From: Sorghum bicolor
Taxonomy: Eukaryota; Streptophyta; Magnoliopsida; Poales; Poaceae
Assembly (NCBI RefSeq): GCF_000003195.3
Contig: NC_012871.2
Span: forward strand, 47,687,110 to 47,751,109
Length of the DNA: 64,000 nucleotides
Direction of reading: 5' to 3'
This document shows, one piece after another, positions 48,066-57,737 of the stretch (within the stretch, counting starts at the first letter, position 1; each line of letters starts with the position of its first letter). Under the pieces are notes generated by a model. That model searched no databases. It was not told the DNA's origin and saw nothing but the letters and a program-made list of their open reading frames with translations. The translations under genes and the position numbers were made by a program.

Positions 48066-48661
48066 GACGCCAAAGGGGGAGAAAATTAGAGGGGTCAAAT
48101 TATTTTTGAGATCTAGCTGCGCTTCTTGTTTTATCTTTTGAGAGTAGTCTTTTAGCTTGTGAGAGAGAACAGTTGAAAAACTCTACTTTATGTATTATCG
48201 CTACCTTATCTCACTATTTGCTTTGGATATGGACATGTGTTTAAGATCAGCAGTTTCATTATGTTGTTTCAGTTCACTGTGTTGTTTCTCCTCTCTAGTT
48301 TCTGCTGTGTTTTTCTGTCTGTTATCTGACTGTTGGGTGATAGGCCGGCAGTGCCGCCCTTCTAGGCCGACAGTGCCGCCCTATGCCTCAGCAGTCAAGC
48401 AGCTTTGCTGTTTAACTGTCCGTGCTTCACATCTTGTCTTGTGACACTTTGCACATCACCCCATAGCAGGCATGGATGTAGGGGGAGGCCCTCCTACCTG
48501 AAGATGTAAGACCTTGCATCATAAAGCAAGTTCTTAGAATTCAATCCTCATTTACATTTTTAGGGGGAGGCCCCTATATACCTAGCTCGAAAATCTTAAT
48601 TCTTGTTTATATTGTTGAAAGCTCTAATTAGGTTGTCATCAATCACCAAAAAGGAGGAGAT
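48066..48661 (+). other. Sirevirus polypurine-type motifs before the 3' LTR
   Basis: Purine runs AAAGGGGGAGAAAA (near 48072), TAGGGGGAGG (near 48480 and 48562) and AAAAAGGAGGAGAT (48647-48661). The last abuts the 3' LTR and should be the functional polypurine tract. Repeated copies are characteristic of Sireviruses. Confidence 0.65.
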
Positions 48662-49541
48662 TGTAAGCGCAATCAAGCCCTATTGTGGGTTTTGGTGTTA
48701 ATGACAACAAAATTAGAGGACTAACAAGTTTTATCGAGTTAATGAGCAGGGGATCAAACTATAGAAGTGATGTACAGGTTGCTGGTATTCTGAAAACATG
48801 TTGGAGCTGATTTAAACTCAAGGATGTGTTACTTCGTTTTACATTCTTTACTTGAGTTTAGGAAAAGCCGTACTACAAAGGGGAATTCTAGAATTGTTGA
48901 TCAATTGTGCAACCAGATGCTCATCTTCTCAAAGCAACTTCCTCCTTCTCAGTCAAAGCAGCTCGCAAAACAGTTTCCTTTTTAACCTGCTCTGGCCAGG
49001 GCGGCAGTGCCGCCCATCATGGGCAGCAGTGCCGCCCTCTTCTGACCGTTGGGACCCAGGGGAGGCATATACCTCTGGACGCTCCTCACAACGGTCACTA
49101 CTGACCTCAGACGACTCATCTCTCGCTCAGACAGACCAGAGCTCTCTCTCTCTCTCTCTCCCCTCCATTGTTGCTCTTCTTCCCTCAAGCAATCTTTGAT
49201 TCCAACCATCAATTCTTGAGAGAAAAGGCAGCAAAACTCGATTGGAGAGTAGATCCATTGTTTCCCAAAGTCTAAGAGCATTTGGTTCACACTTGGCCGG
49301 CGGTTCTAGGGTTTGTTACTCTTGGAGCTTGCACTTTCCTTTATCTTGCAGGATTGGACCCTTCTTAATCTAAGTTAACTTCCTGCAAAGGTTTACCACC
49401 GTGGGTTTTTTCTTTGTAGGCCGGCAGTGCCGCCCTAGAAGACCGGTAGTGCCGCCCCCTGTTCTAACAGAGTGTTGAGTTGTTTTTTTAACAGGCCTAT
49501 TCACCCCCTCTAGGCCTCTTTTACTTCCAGGAGATCCTACA
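48662..49541 (+). repeat. Sirevirus 3' LTR (internally deleted)
   Basis: 880 bp, TGTAAGCGCAATC to GAGATCCTACA. Compared with the 5' LTR it lacks about 345 bp after CTTGGAGCTTGC and has an extra 22-bp palindrome unit at 49016-49037. Otherwise nearly the same sequence. Confidence 0.9.
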
Positions 49542-51394
49542 AATAGCCTATTTAAAAATTCTACAAACTTCACTAAGCAAGTGAGTTAGTAAAACAAATG
49601 GCGAAGCAATTCTAGCACTAGCTCAACTAAGCTATGCAAGCCACCTATACAAACTAGTACAAGGCTAAACACTAAAGCACAACAACAAGAGAAGGTTAGC
49701 TACACTCCTAAAAAAGAAGATTAAACTAAACAAGCTAAACACCTAGCAAGGTATACAAGTAAGTAAAGGAGTGGATAGTGATTGTTATACCAACGTTATA
49801 AAGTAGAGATATATCCAACCAATCACTCACAATCACAATCACAATAGATAAACCTCGGCAAGAGATAACACAAGATTTTTTACCGAGGTTCACTTGCTTC
49901 CCGGCAAGCTACTCCTCGTTGTGGCGATACACCCACTTGATGGATCACGAGCTAATTGGCAATCCAAAGTCAAACCCTCAGCGGGTGCCGCACATCCACT
50001 CACAAGATGGGTATCCTCCAAGCCACGAGCAATCCACTAGAGTAGCCAATTACGATCTCCCGCGGGGAAGGCTCAAGAACCCCTCACAAATCACTTGGTG
50101 AGGCTCGAAACAATCTCCAATCACGAGCTCAACACCACCGCTGCTCCAAGCCATCTAGGGCATCGGGAAACACCCAAGAGTAACAAGAAATCCGCAGCAA
50201 ACTCAAGAATCAAGTGCCACTAAATGCAACTCTCAAAGCAATGCACTTGAATCTCACTCAATCTCACTAGGATTAGCAATCAAGCAAGGAGATGAGTGGA
50301 GGGAGTGTTCTCTAGCTCAAAGTATGTCTCAAGTAATCAAATGTGCAAGAGTCAGCCTCCCAAAGCCGGCCACCTTCTATTTATAAGCCCCCTCAAAGAA
50401 CTAGTCGTTGGTCACTTTTACTGGGCTGAAATCGGGGGGCACCGGATGCTACCAAGTGATCACCGGACGCTCGACCCCCAGCGACCGGTGCTCAGGGGTT
50501 GGCCACGTGTCCTGCTTGAAACTCGCGTGTCAGTCTCTAACGGCTACCTGCAGAACACCGGACGCTCTGCAGGTCCACACCAGACGCGTCCGGTGCACAC
50601 CGGACTCATGTGCAGAGAGTTTCGCAAACCTGCAGGGTCACCGGACGTGAGCCACCGGACGCTAACCACCGGACGCTCTCAGAGCGCGTCTGGTGCTCAA
50701 CCCTAGCAGGGTTAAGCACACCGGACTCTGAGGCAAGCGTCCGGTGCCTCCGCACTCAGCGTCCGGTGAGTGTTTCTTAGTGAGAAAACACTCCCGTGAC
50801 TTCTCCAAATTTCCCATCGACGCAATAGAAAATATGCACTTAATTTTCTCAAAAGCGCCGAATCCCGCCTCGCAAGCTCGGCGGGAGAGAGAGAGGAACC
50901 CACACCCCTCTCAACCCTAGGAACTCCACCTCCTTTGTAAATGTGCTAACACCAACAAGTGTCCACCACCAAAGTGCATGTGTGTTAGCTTTTCATAAAC
51001 ATTTTCGTCAAAGGAGTTAAGTTAGCACTTTACTAGATCCTAATGCATATGCTCAAGATATGCACCTAGTAGCACTTGATTCGAGAGATGACCATGATTT
51101 CCCCTCTTGATAGTCGGCTATCTATCCTAAACCCGGTCAATCACTTCTCTACTTATCTTAGACTAGCAAAAGTAAAACCCTATGTTTATACCTTTGCCTT
51201 GATAACTTCGCTCCTCGTCTATCACCATGATCTTTACTTCATGTTTCATCCCTTTGTGATCATGTGGCCACCTTTCCATGCCACCATGCACTTTCATCAC
51301 ATGTGTTGCTATGCCTAACTCAAATCACTTAAATACAAGGCATTAGCAACTTGGTGTCATTAATTACCAAAACCAAACTTGGGCTTTCAGTGTG

Positions 51395-52108
51395 CTTTAC
51401 TATAGCAATGTCAACTGCATGGGTCCATATCAACCAAAGTCCTCCGGACTAGCCCTACGAGTGAACTACAAAGGCATCTGCAATGTTAAACCGATTGATA
51501 ATAGTTGTACGATTAATTGACGTGTTACAAGTTTCAGATAGAAAGCATACCTCAGCTTTGGTGGAGTTGATTAGTCCTTGGAGGTGTTGCATTTTAGAAC
51601 TATGCAGGGACCCTCCTGATCCCTGACAGTTCCATACTAGTAGATTCATGGTTCACCCGACGCCCTTGAGGCTGGCGCCCTAGCCTGAGAAGAGGCTGAA
51701 TGCACTCCAAGAGTAGAAGGATGAGTGCCCAGGATTCCTGAATGATGAGTAGCAGTGTGGCCTTGAACTGGATTGTTGGCCACGTTCTCCCGAATACCAC
51801 GCTGAAGGCTAAGGACTACACCCACCCCCCGAGAGGAAGCTGATGAGAGCCATGGAGATGAGTCGGACTCAGGTTGGTGGAGGCTGATTGCTGATGGAGC
51901 TGCTGAATAGGTTGGAGGTGATGAACTACCGAAGACGCCGGTGTAGTGGTGCACAGAGTTAGTGTTATAGTGTTGTCGCGTACATCGCTATCGGAACAGC
52001 AGTGCAGATATAGTGAGTGAGGTTGTTAACCTACAGCTGATTGAAGCCAACCCACCGGCGATGTCAGATGGCATCGGGTCAAACATTTTCACTACGGATA
52101 GCCTCCAC
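51395..52108 (-). mobile_element. L1-type LINE, 5' part: endonuclease start and end of ORF1
   Basis: Minus-strand remnant with the endonuclease N-terminus (VWNCQGSGGSLHSSKMQHL; EVCFLSETC near 51640-51540), continuing into the middle part at 37775. Upstream, at 51954-51646, a Ser/Pro-rich frame fits the C-terminal part of LINE ORF1. The 5' boundary is taken as the T run at 52109-52122. Confidence 0.7.
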
Positions 52109-52256
52109 TTTTTTTTTTTTTTGGGCAACGCTCCACATTACGGAAGGCCTTATTAAAACCTATCTTCTTGCGCGACAAGCCGACCTCCTAAAACCTCCAG
52201 AGCCAAAAGACACGAACACCCTAGCGCTACTCCCAACCCCCGAGCCGAAATAAAGA
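52109..52256 (-). mobile_element. 3' end of a second LINE (A tail plus UTR)
   Basis: On the minus strand about 130 bp ends AATAAGGCCTTCCGTAATG...GCGTTGCCC followed by a 14-base A run. This is the usual 3' tail of a plant LINE, 5'-truncated. It lies only about 130 bp upstream of the GrpE start codon. Confidence 0.45.
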
Positions 52257-52382
52257 GTGTCATGGGCATTGCCGTACTTTACTAAAAGAAAAGCCTTCCG
52301 CAAACGCTCCCAGTTGCAGCACCCTTCCAGACGCTTCCGTTCCTCTCTCTCTACTTCCGGTAGAAATCAAGGCTGCGTTAGG

Positions 52383-55300
52383 ATGGCGACCGCGCGCCTC
52401 CTCGCGCGAGTCTCCAGGCAATGCGCCGGCGCAGTGGCTGCGTCATCAGCCGCGGGGCGGCACCGGAGGGCCCCGGCGGCGGCGTCCGTGGAGCAGTTCG
52501 CCGGTTCCTGTTTGTCTGCCAGGGTGAGATTTCTGGACCATCTCTTGTGGCCCATGGTTTGTGGGTCCAGGGTCTGTTGGTGATTGCTGCGGCGCCAGTC
52601 CTTGGGTTTAATCTTTTAGCAGCGGTTGATGAGATGCGATCCACACCTAGTCCCCGTTCGTTTGACGGGAGCCCAGGAAAAATTCCGGGCCGGTATTTTA
52701 CTTAATTTATAGAAGCTTTACTTAATTCCTAGCGTCCTAATGCCCCAACCGAATGACCCCCCTAGGGATTTAACGTTATGGGTTTGTCGGCGGAGCTGGA
52801 ATTTGTACTTTCTTATTGCTATTAATAGTCGCTTAAGATGATGTATCGGAATGTGGTTGGGATAATACAAAATTCCGTTGGATGTTGTCCAATCAAAATT
52901 GTTGTTGCTGGGAGGGTTTTAGGCTATAACTTGTGATCTTCATCTAGTTGACATATTTTGATTCGTGAGAACTAGATGGGAACCTACACACAGCCTTAGG
53001 GATGTTTTATGTGTGTGCTAATTGAGGATGTGTTGGTTTATGATTGTTCTTTGTTCCTCACATTTGTAGTTCAGTGTTTTGGAGTACAACTATTATTATG
53101 GAAGTAAATAAGATTAACTAATGGTTATTTTGACAAAACTTATTTTGCAATTGGAATTATTTGGTAGCATCAAACATGAGAGCGAAGCAAGCTTTGAGTA
53201 AAGTGAGGTTTTTTTAGTTAATTCAAATTGTTTGGTAGCTGCTTCTTAGGGGTTCAGGCAATTTAGCATTGTATTGGTTTAGGCAGTTTAGCTATGTAGT
53301 TTTTTAGATAAGCGGGAGCGTTTGATGACTTCACATGTTAATTTTGATGAAATTTTGGTTCTAGAATAATAAAGTGATCCTATCTATTCTTTTATTAACC
53401 TTGAGCCTTTGTTACAGTAGCTCCTATTTATCACACAGAAAATAGGTAACCATGTGTTGGTCAGAAGTTTTCCAACCCATGATCACATAGCATTTGTCTT
53501 TTAAGTTTTGTCTACTATAAAGGTAAATGTAAGTTTAGTATTATTTTCCAATGTTTTTTTAATTTCTGTCACATCCATCCATGTTGAAGCAAGAAACTTC
53601 AGAAGGACTGATGGATACTCTGTTGTTTTAAGTAGAAATTTAGATCTGAAAACACATATTATGAAAACTGGAATCACATGGCCACCATATTGTCCTTTTG
53701 AATAATTGAATTTAGGGGTCCCTTGAATTTATGTCTTATTCACTCTCACCTTTTAGACACAGAACTAACATAGACATTAAATATGCTATAACAAACTTAG
53801 GAACATATTTTTATGTTCTCTCTTATCAGAAAATATTTTTTTATGTTTGTTTTATTTAAAAGAGTTAAACTTTATTAAACATAAAGTTGCTCCCGGATGT
53901 TCTCTATAAAATAAAGTTTGTTGTATTTCAATAATGACAAGTTGGGCTTCTGTGATAAACCCTTGTTCTCTTTACTGCACCTACTTGAGATGACATGGTA
54001 CTTAAGTAGGACTTATTAGGTACATGGTGGGAAAATATATGGAGTGGTGGGTAGTTGGAACTGTCTATGGAGCTTCTTACTTTAATGTATCCATTTCAAG
54101 AATTACATGTCGACTGTTGAGGGAAGGATATAATCTTGGCAGAAAGTGTATGTTTTTTCCCTTCCTTTTGTTTTCTGGTTATTTCTGCGAATACTGACGA
54201 TGCATGTATTGTTACTCACATTCTTCTAGAAAACCGTTTTGGACTGCTGGTAGTAATCTGCTGTGTTTAGTTGTAACAACTACTGCTGAAACACCATTTT
54301 TGCTGTTATGTTAAAATTCATTGACTACTATTTACTGGGGATAGCTTAGGGAATACCTAGATTAAAAAAAAGTGCTACGTATTCATGCTATTTGGTAAAT
54401 TATTTTGTCCATCTCTTCTGGTTTGTTCTGTTCTTATGGATGCTTACTTGCTTTCATCCAGGTTCCACGTATTTTGAATCATCATTTCAGATACTCAACC
54501 AGCATTTTTCAAAAGTTTGGTTTCTCCTCTGTTTCACCTCAACAAAGTGATAATGAACTGAAAGACCAGGAAAGGGCCTTAGATGAATCAAGTGAAGACT
54601 GTTCATCTGGAAGTGAGAACACATCAGAACCAGGTTTGCAATACTAAAGTCCCAATCTTTTAGTACAAGGTAGAGGTACTAATGGACTGCATTTTTCTGA
54701 TTCAGGTATTGAAGGCCTTGATCTGTCAAAAGATGATTTGGTGAAGCTAGTTTGTGAGAAGGACGGATTGTTGAAGTCCAAAGATGATGAAATCAAAGAT
54801 ATGAAGGATAAGGTTTTGCGCAGCTATGCAGAAATGGAAAATATCATTGCTCGGACAAAACGTGAATCTGAAAACTCCAAAAAATATGCAGTACAGGTCT
54901 GCTGTTACCATTCTAATTATTGAAATTCTATTGCAGAGAGGATGTTGACATGCATTTCCATAAAATGTTTTGAATTAGCTTTACCTATGGCATCTGTCAT
55001 GATTGTTCATGCAGAACTTCGCTAAGAGCCTGCTAGATGTTGCTGACAATTTGTCTAGAGCATCATCTGTTGTCAAGGAAAGCTTCTCGAAAATTGATGC
55101 CTCAAAAGATTCTGCTGGAGCTATCCCACTACTGAAAACCCTGCTGGAGGGTGTGGACATGACTGAGAAGCAACTAGCAGAGGTACTTTATTTGTTTTGA
55201 GGTTCCTTTATCTTAAAAAAAAGTTATCTCCTTGAGAAATATTTCTCAGCCATTCCCCCCCTTTACTTAGATTTTGTTCTAGAGTATTCCATAACTTGAA

Positions 55301-56521
55301 AACTTTCCCTCAAATCTAAACAGGTCTTCAAGAAGTTTGGAGTTGAAAAGTTTGATCCGCTAAATGAGAAATTTGATCCTAACAGGCATTGTGCAGTTTT
55401 TCAAATTCCTGATCCTTCAAAACCATCAGGAACTGTTGCTTCTGTTGTAAAGGTATGTTAACTTAAAAACACCTTTTTTTCAGCATGTTATAGGAAATCC
55501 AAGCATGTTTAGATTGGAGTTATTGGGTTTCAGTTGCATGGCGTTTTTTTTGTTTCAGCTGTTCATTTGTTGATTCACTTGAAGTTTGTTTTGATGATAC
55601 ACATCTTATGTCATCTTGTAGTAGCTTGGCAGTTTATTCTGGGTGCTTCTGTTCCAATAGCTTCCCCTAGTTCTGTTGCAGTAGACAGCAGTTGGTTGCT
55701 CTAGGGGTGACAATGAGTGATTATATTGATGCAGACATTTAGGGCTTGTTTGGCACAGCTCAACTTCACTAGTAAAACTGTTTTTTTAGAAAATAGCTTC
55801 ATGAGTGACTTTCTAGATGAAGCTGAGCTGTTTTGGAAAAAGTGTTTGGCAAAATAGCTTCACAAACTACTTCATGCATAGTTGAGAGAGAGAAATGAGA
55901 GAGAGAGCTGCAATAAGGTACTTTTTTCAGCTTCATCCCAACTTATGTCTTTGTGAGAGGAGGAGAAAAACAGCTTCACCCATGAAGCTGTTTTGGAAAT
56001 AAGTGTTTGGCAAAAAAAAACAGCTCACAACAGCTCATGAAGCTGTTGTGAGCTGTACCAAACAGGCCCTTAATTTTTTTTCCCATATTACAAAAGAATA
56101 AAAGCAAGTGAGGAACTGAGGATGCTTTGAACACGTGGCATTTTGCTGCTGCTAATCGATCACTGTCGTCAACAGTGAATTTCTATTTTAGCTGGGCCAA
56201 ACTAGTAAACTTGTATGGCATGCTAACAATGTGGAAGTTTAGAAGATGGTTCAGTCATTGCATGCCATGATCTTACATCGTAATGCCATTGAATTGTTTA
56301 ACATTGGCTATATTTGAAAATTGAAACATTCCCAAAAGTTTAATTGCCAAAGCTGTATCGTACTGCTGTTCAACCAGTAGAGTAACACACATTTGTGGTT
56401 TCAGGTTGGCTACATGTTACATGACCGCGTCCTCCGCCCTGCGGAAGTCGGTGTCACAGCGGGAGGTGCAGATGCAACTGAAGAGGCAGAGCAGCCGGAG
56501 GAGAAAACAGCAAGGGACTAA
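52383..56521 (+). CDS. Mitochondrial-type GrpE (Mge1) co-chaperone, six exons
   Basis: Nucleotide exchange factor for mitochondrial Hsp70, needed for protein import and folding in the matrix. Exons with GT/AG borders: 52383-52523, 54462-54633, 54706-54896, 55015-55182, 55324-55452, 56405-56521; 918 nt, 305 aa plus TAA, phases consistent. The start ATG gives MATARLLARVSRQCAGAV, an Arg-rich presequence without acidic residues, typical of mitochondrial import. Residues 48-105 are an acidic spacer. The long dimerising helix follows (DDLVKLVCEKDGLLKSKDDE; RSYAEMENIIARTKRESENS). The beta-domain signature is FDPNRHCAVFQ and VGYMLHDRVLRPAEVGV near the C-terminus. Cys replaces the common Glu/Asn in the FDPxxHxA motif. 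The C-terminal tail is acidic. A chloroplast GrpE is the alternative, but the presequence favours mitochondria. Upstream in-frame codons in the same frame before 52383 do not look like protein. Confidence 0.93.
52524..54461 (+). other. GrpE intron 1, nothing else recognised
   Basis: A 1.9-kb AT-rich intron between a GTGAG donor and a TTTCATCCAG acceptor. No MITE with clear ends was found, and the small frame at 53508-53705 has no domain. Confidence 0.6.
55742..56069. mobile_element. Tourist-like MITE in GrpE intron 5
   Basis: 328 bp with inverted ends GGGCTTGTTTGGCACAGCTC and GAGCTGTACCAAACAGGCCC. Flanked by TTA (55739-55741 and 56070-56072), the 3-bp target of PIF/Harbinger elements. The interior repeats the word CAGCTTCA/TGAAGCTG in both orientations. 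Confidence 0.8.
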
Positions 56522-56688
56522 AGTTAGCCGTACTTTTTTAGTCAAAGAGTAGAAGGGATCGAATGCCCTTTCTGAATCTCGTTTTTGTTTAGAGTTTGAG
56601 AAACTTGAATGAATACAGAGAGCTTTTGACCGTAGTTGACACGGGAAGACAGTACAGCAAGCAGGCTGGAGCTTTTTCATCATGTTTT

Positions 56689-57191
56689 GAACTTATTTAG
56701 TTCACTCCGAAAACCAAAAAGTTTTTAAGATTGTCTGTCACATCAAATCTTTCGACATATGCATGAAGCATTAAATATAGATAAAAATAAAAATTAATTG
56801 CACAGTTTACCTGTAAATCGCGAGACGAATCTTTTAATTCTAGTTAGTTCATAATTGGACAATATTTGCCAGGCGACGTATCATATATAACTCAGCTTCG
56901 TATGCAACCTATGCAACTACCCATTAAAGCCACAGGATCTAGATCCAACGTCTAAAGTTTTTTTTACTTAAACCTCTCCATCTGTGGTTTAAATCTAACC
57001 CGTGTGTATCTAGATGGTAGGGTTTAAGTGAAAAAAATCTCAGACGTTGGATCTAGATCCTGTGACCTTAATTGATAGTTGCATAGGTTGCACACGAAGT
57101 TGGGTTGCACAGGATATGTTTTCTATTTGCCACAAACAAACAAAGTGCTACAGTAGCGAAATTCAAAAAAATTTCGCATCTAAACAAGCCT
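56689..57191. mobile_element. MITE of the GGCCTTGTTTAG family, interrupted
   Basis: Same family as 13784-14028 but in the other orientation: ACTTATTTAGTTCAC on the left and CATCTAAACAAGCC on the right, with the shared body GCACAGTTTACC and CGCGAGACGAATCTTTT. Removing the 252-bp inner element and one target copy leaves about 245 bp, equal to the other copy. It lies just after the GrpE 3' UTR. Confidence 0.8.
56872..57123. mobile_element. Mutator-type MITE nested in the other MITE
   Basis: 252 bp flanked by the 9-bp duplication TATTTGCCA (56863-56871 and 57124-57132). The ends are long inverted repeats: CTTCGTATGCAACCTATGCA on the left mirrors TGCATAGGTTGCACACGAAG on the right, and ACAGGATCTAGATCCAACGT mirrors further in. 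Almost the whole element can fold into a hairpin. Confidence 0.82.
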
Positions 57192-57737
57192 TGGAATGAA
57201 ATCCATTCTGGGGTTTGGAGCAAACCCTTAGAACACATGTTGCCTGCTAGTACAACCGTTGACCTTGAGGGCTGAGGCCATGGCCTATCGGGGGCACGGC
57301 CGCACGGGCGGTGGTCATGAACGGTGTGAATGTCAGAGCATAGGAAGAAAGGGGACGGGACAGTGGTGGCAAGAGCCGATCGATAGGCTTAGACTGCCCA
57401 CAACGTATCAAATTGTCGATTCATCACGTTGCAGCGGGTCATTTGTGGCTCACCTACAGCTAACGAAGCAACATCAATGGTGACAAATTATAGTCGTAGG
57501 ATGTCTAGTGGAACGCTACCTATTAGAGTTTAAATTCTGATGTCGCACCTTTTTTAGATTTTATTTTCTAGAAAATTTACGGTACACACATGCATAAGCG
57601 TTTGGTGCGTGTTTTCCACGAACTAGAGGTTAAAGAGAAGTATGTCTTCTATGTTGAACGTTGTGCAGTAGGAAGAGTTGCATCGGTGTTGATGGCATGT
57701 GCATTAATCTTTTTGGCATCAAGCACACTATGGGTAG
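57192..57737. other. No gene recognised
   Basis: Sequence between the MITE and the Tekay-like LTR. A frame at 57259-57483 shows no domain. Confidence 0.4.

Larger units (their letters stand above)
37811..49541 (+). mobile_element. Near-complete Sirevirus (Copia) element with TSD AATAG
   Basis: 11,731 bp. LTRs start TGTAAG and end TCCTACA, flanked by AATAG at 37806-37810 and 49542-49546. The order is 5' LTR, tRNA-Met primer-binding site, gag, protease-integrase-RT-RNase H (Copia order), a third ORF, polypurine motifs, 3' LTR. A large gag with a long C-terminal half, the extra ORF after pol, and the repeated purine motifs are hallmarks of Sireviruses. Gag, pol and the third ORF each contain frameshifts or stops, so this copy is defective. 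It is inserted in the solo LTR described separately, making the top layer of a three-level nest. Confidence 0.93.
37776..51389 (-). mobile_element. Solo Sirevirus-type LTR (split by the inserted Sirevirus)
   Basis: Pieces 37776-37810 and 49547-51389 form one LTR of about 1.88 kb. On the minus strand it starts TGAAAGCCCAAGTTTGG and ends GGACCTTTCA. GTGTG at 37771-37775 and 51390-51394 is the target duplication, so it is a solo LTR in the LINE endonuclease region. Its 50430-50770 part is full of CACCGGACGC and GCGTCCGGTG words in both orientations, the type of motif known in Sirevirus LTRs (maize elements carry ACCGGACAGTCCGGT). It has no internal gag or pol of its own. The frames at 50296-50903 are on this GC-rich motif field and are not genes. 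Confidence 0.82.

Noticed and set aside
50296..50706. 136-codon frame rich in Gly, Arg and Ser
   Set aside because: Lies on the CCGGACGC motif field of a solo LTR; no protein resemblance.
408..56521. Functional cluster of two Hsp70 nucleotide exchange factors (SIL1-like and GrpE)
   Set aside because: They are about 50 kb apart, on opposite strands, unrelated in fold and probably in different organelles; plant genes are rarely clustered this way, so coincidence is simpler.
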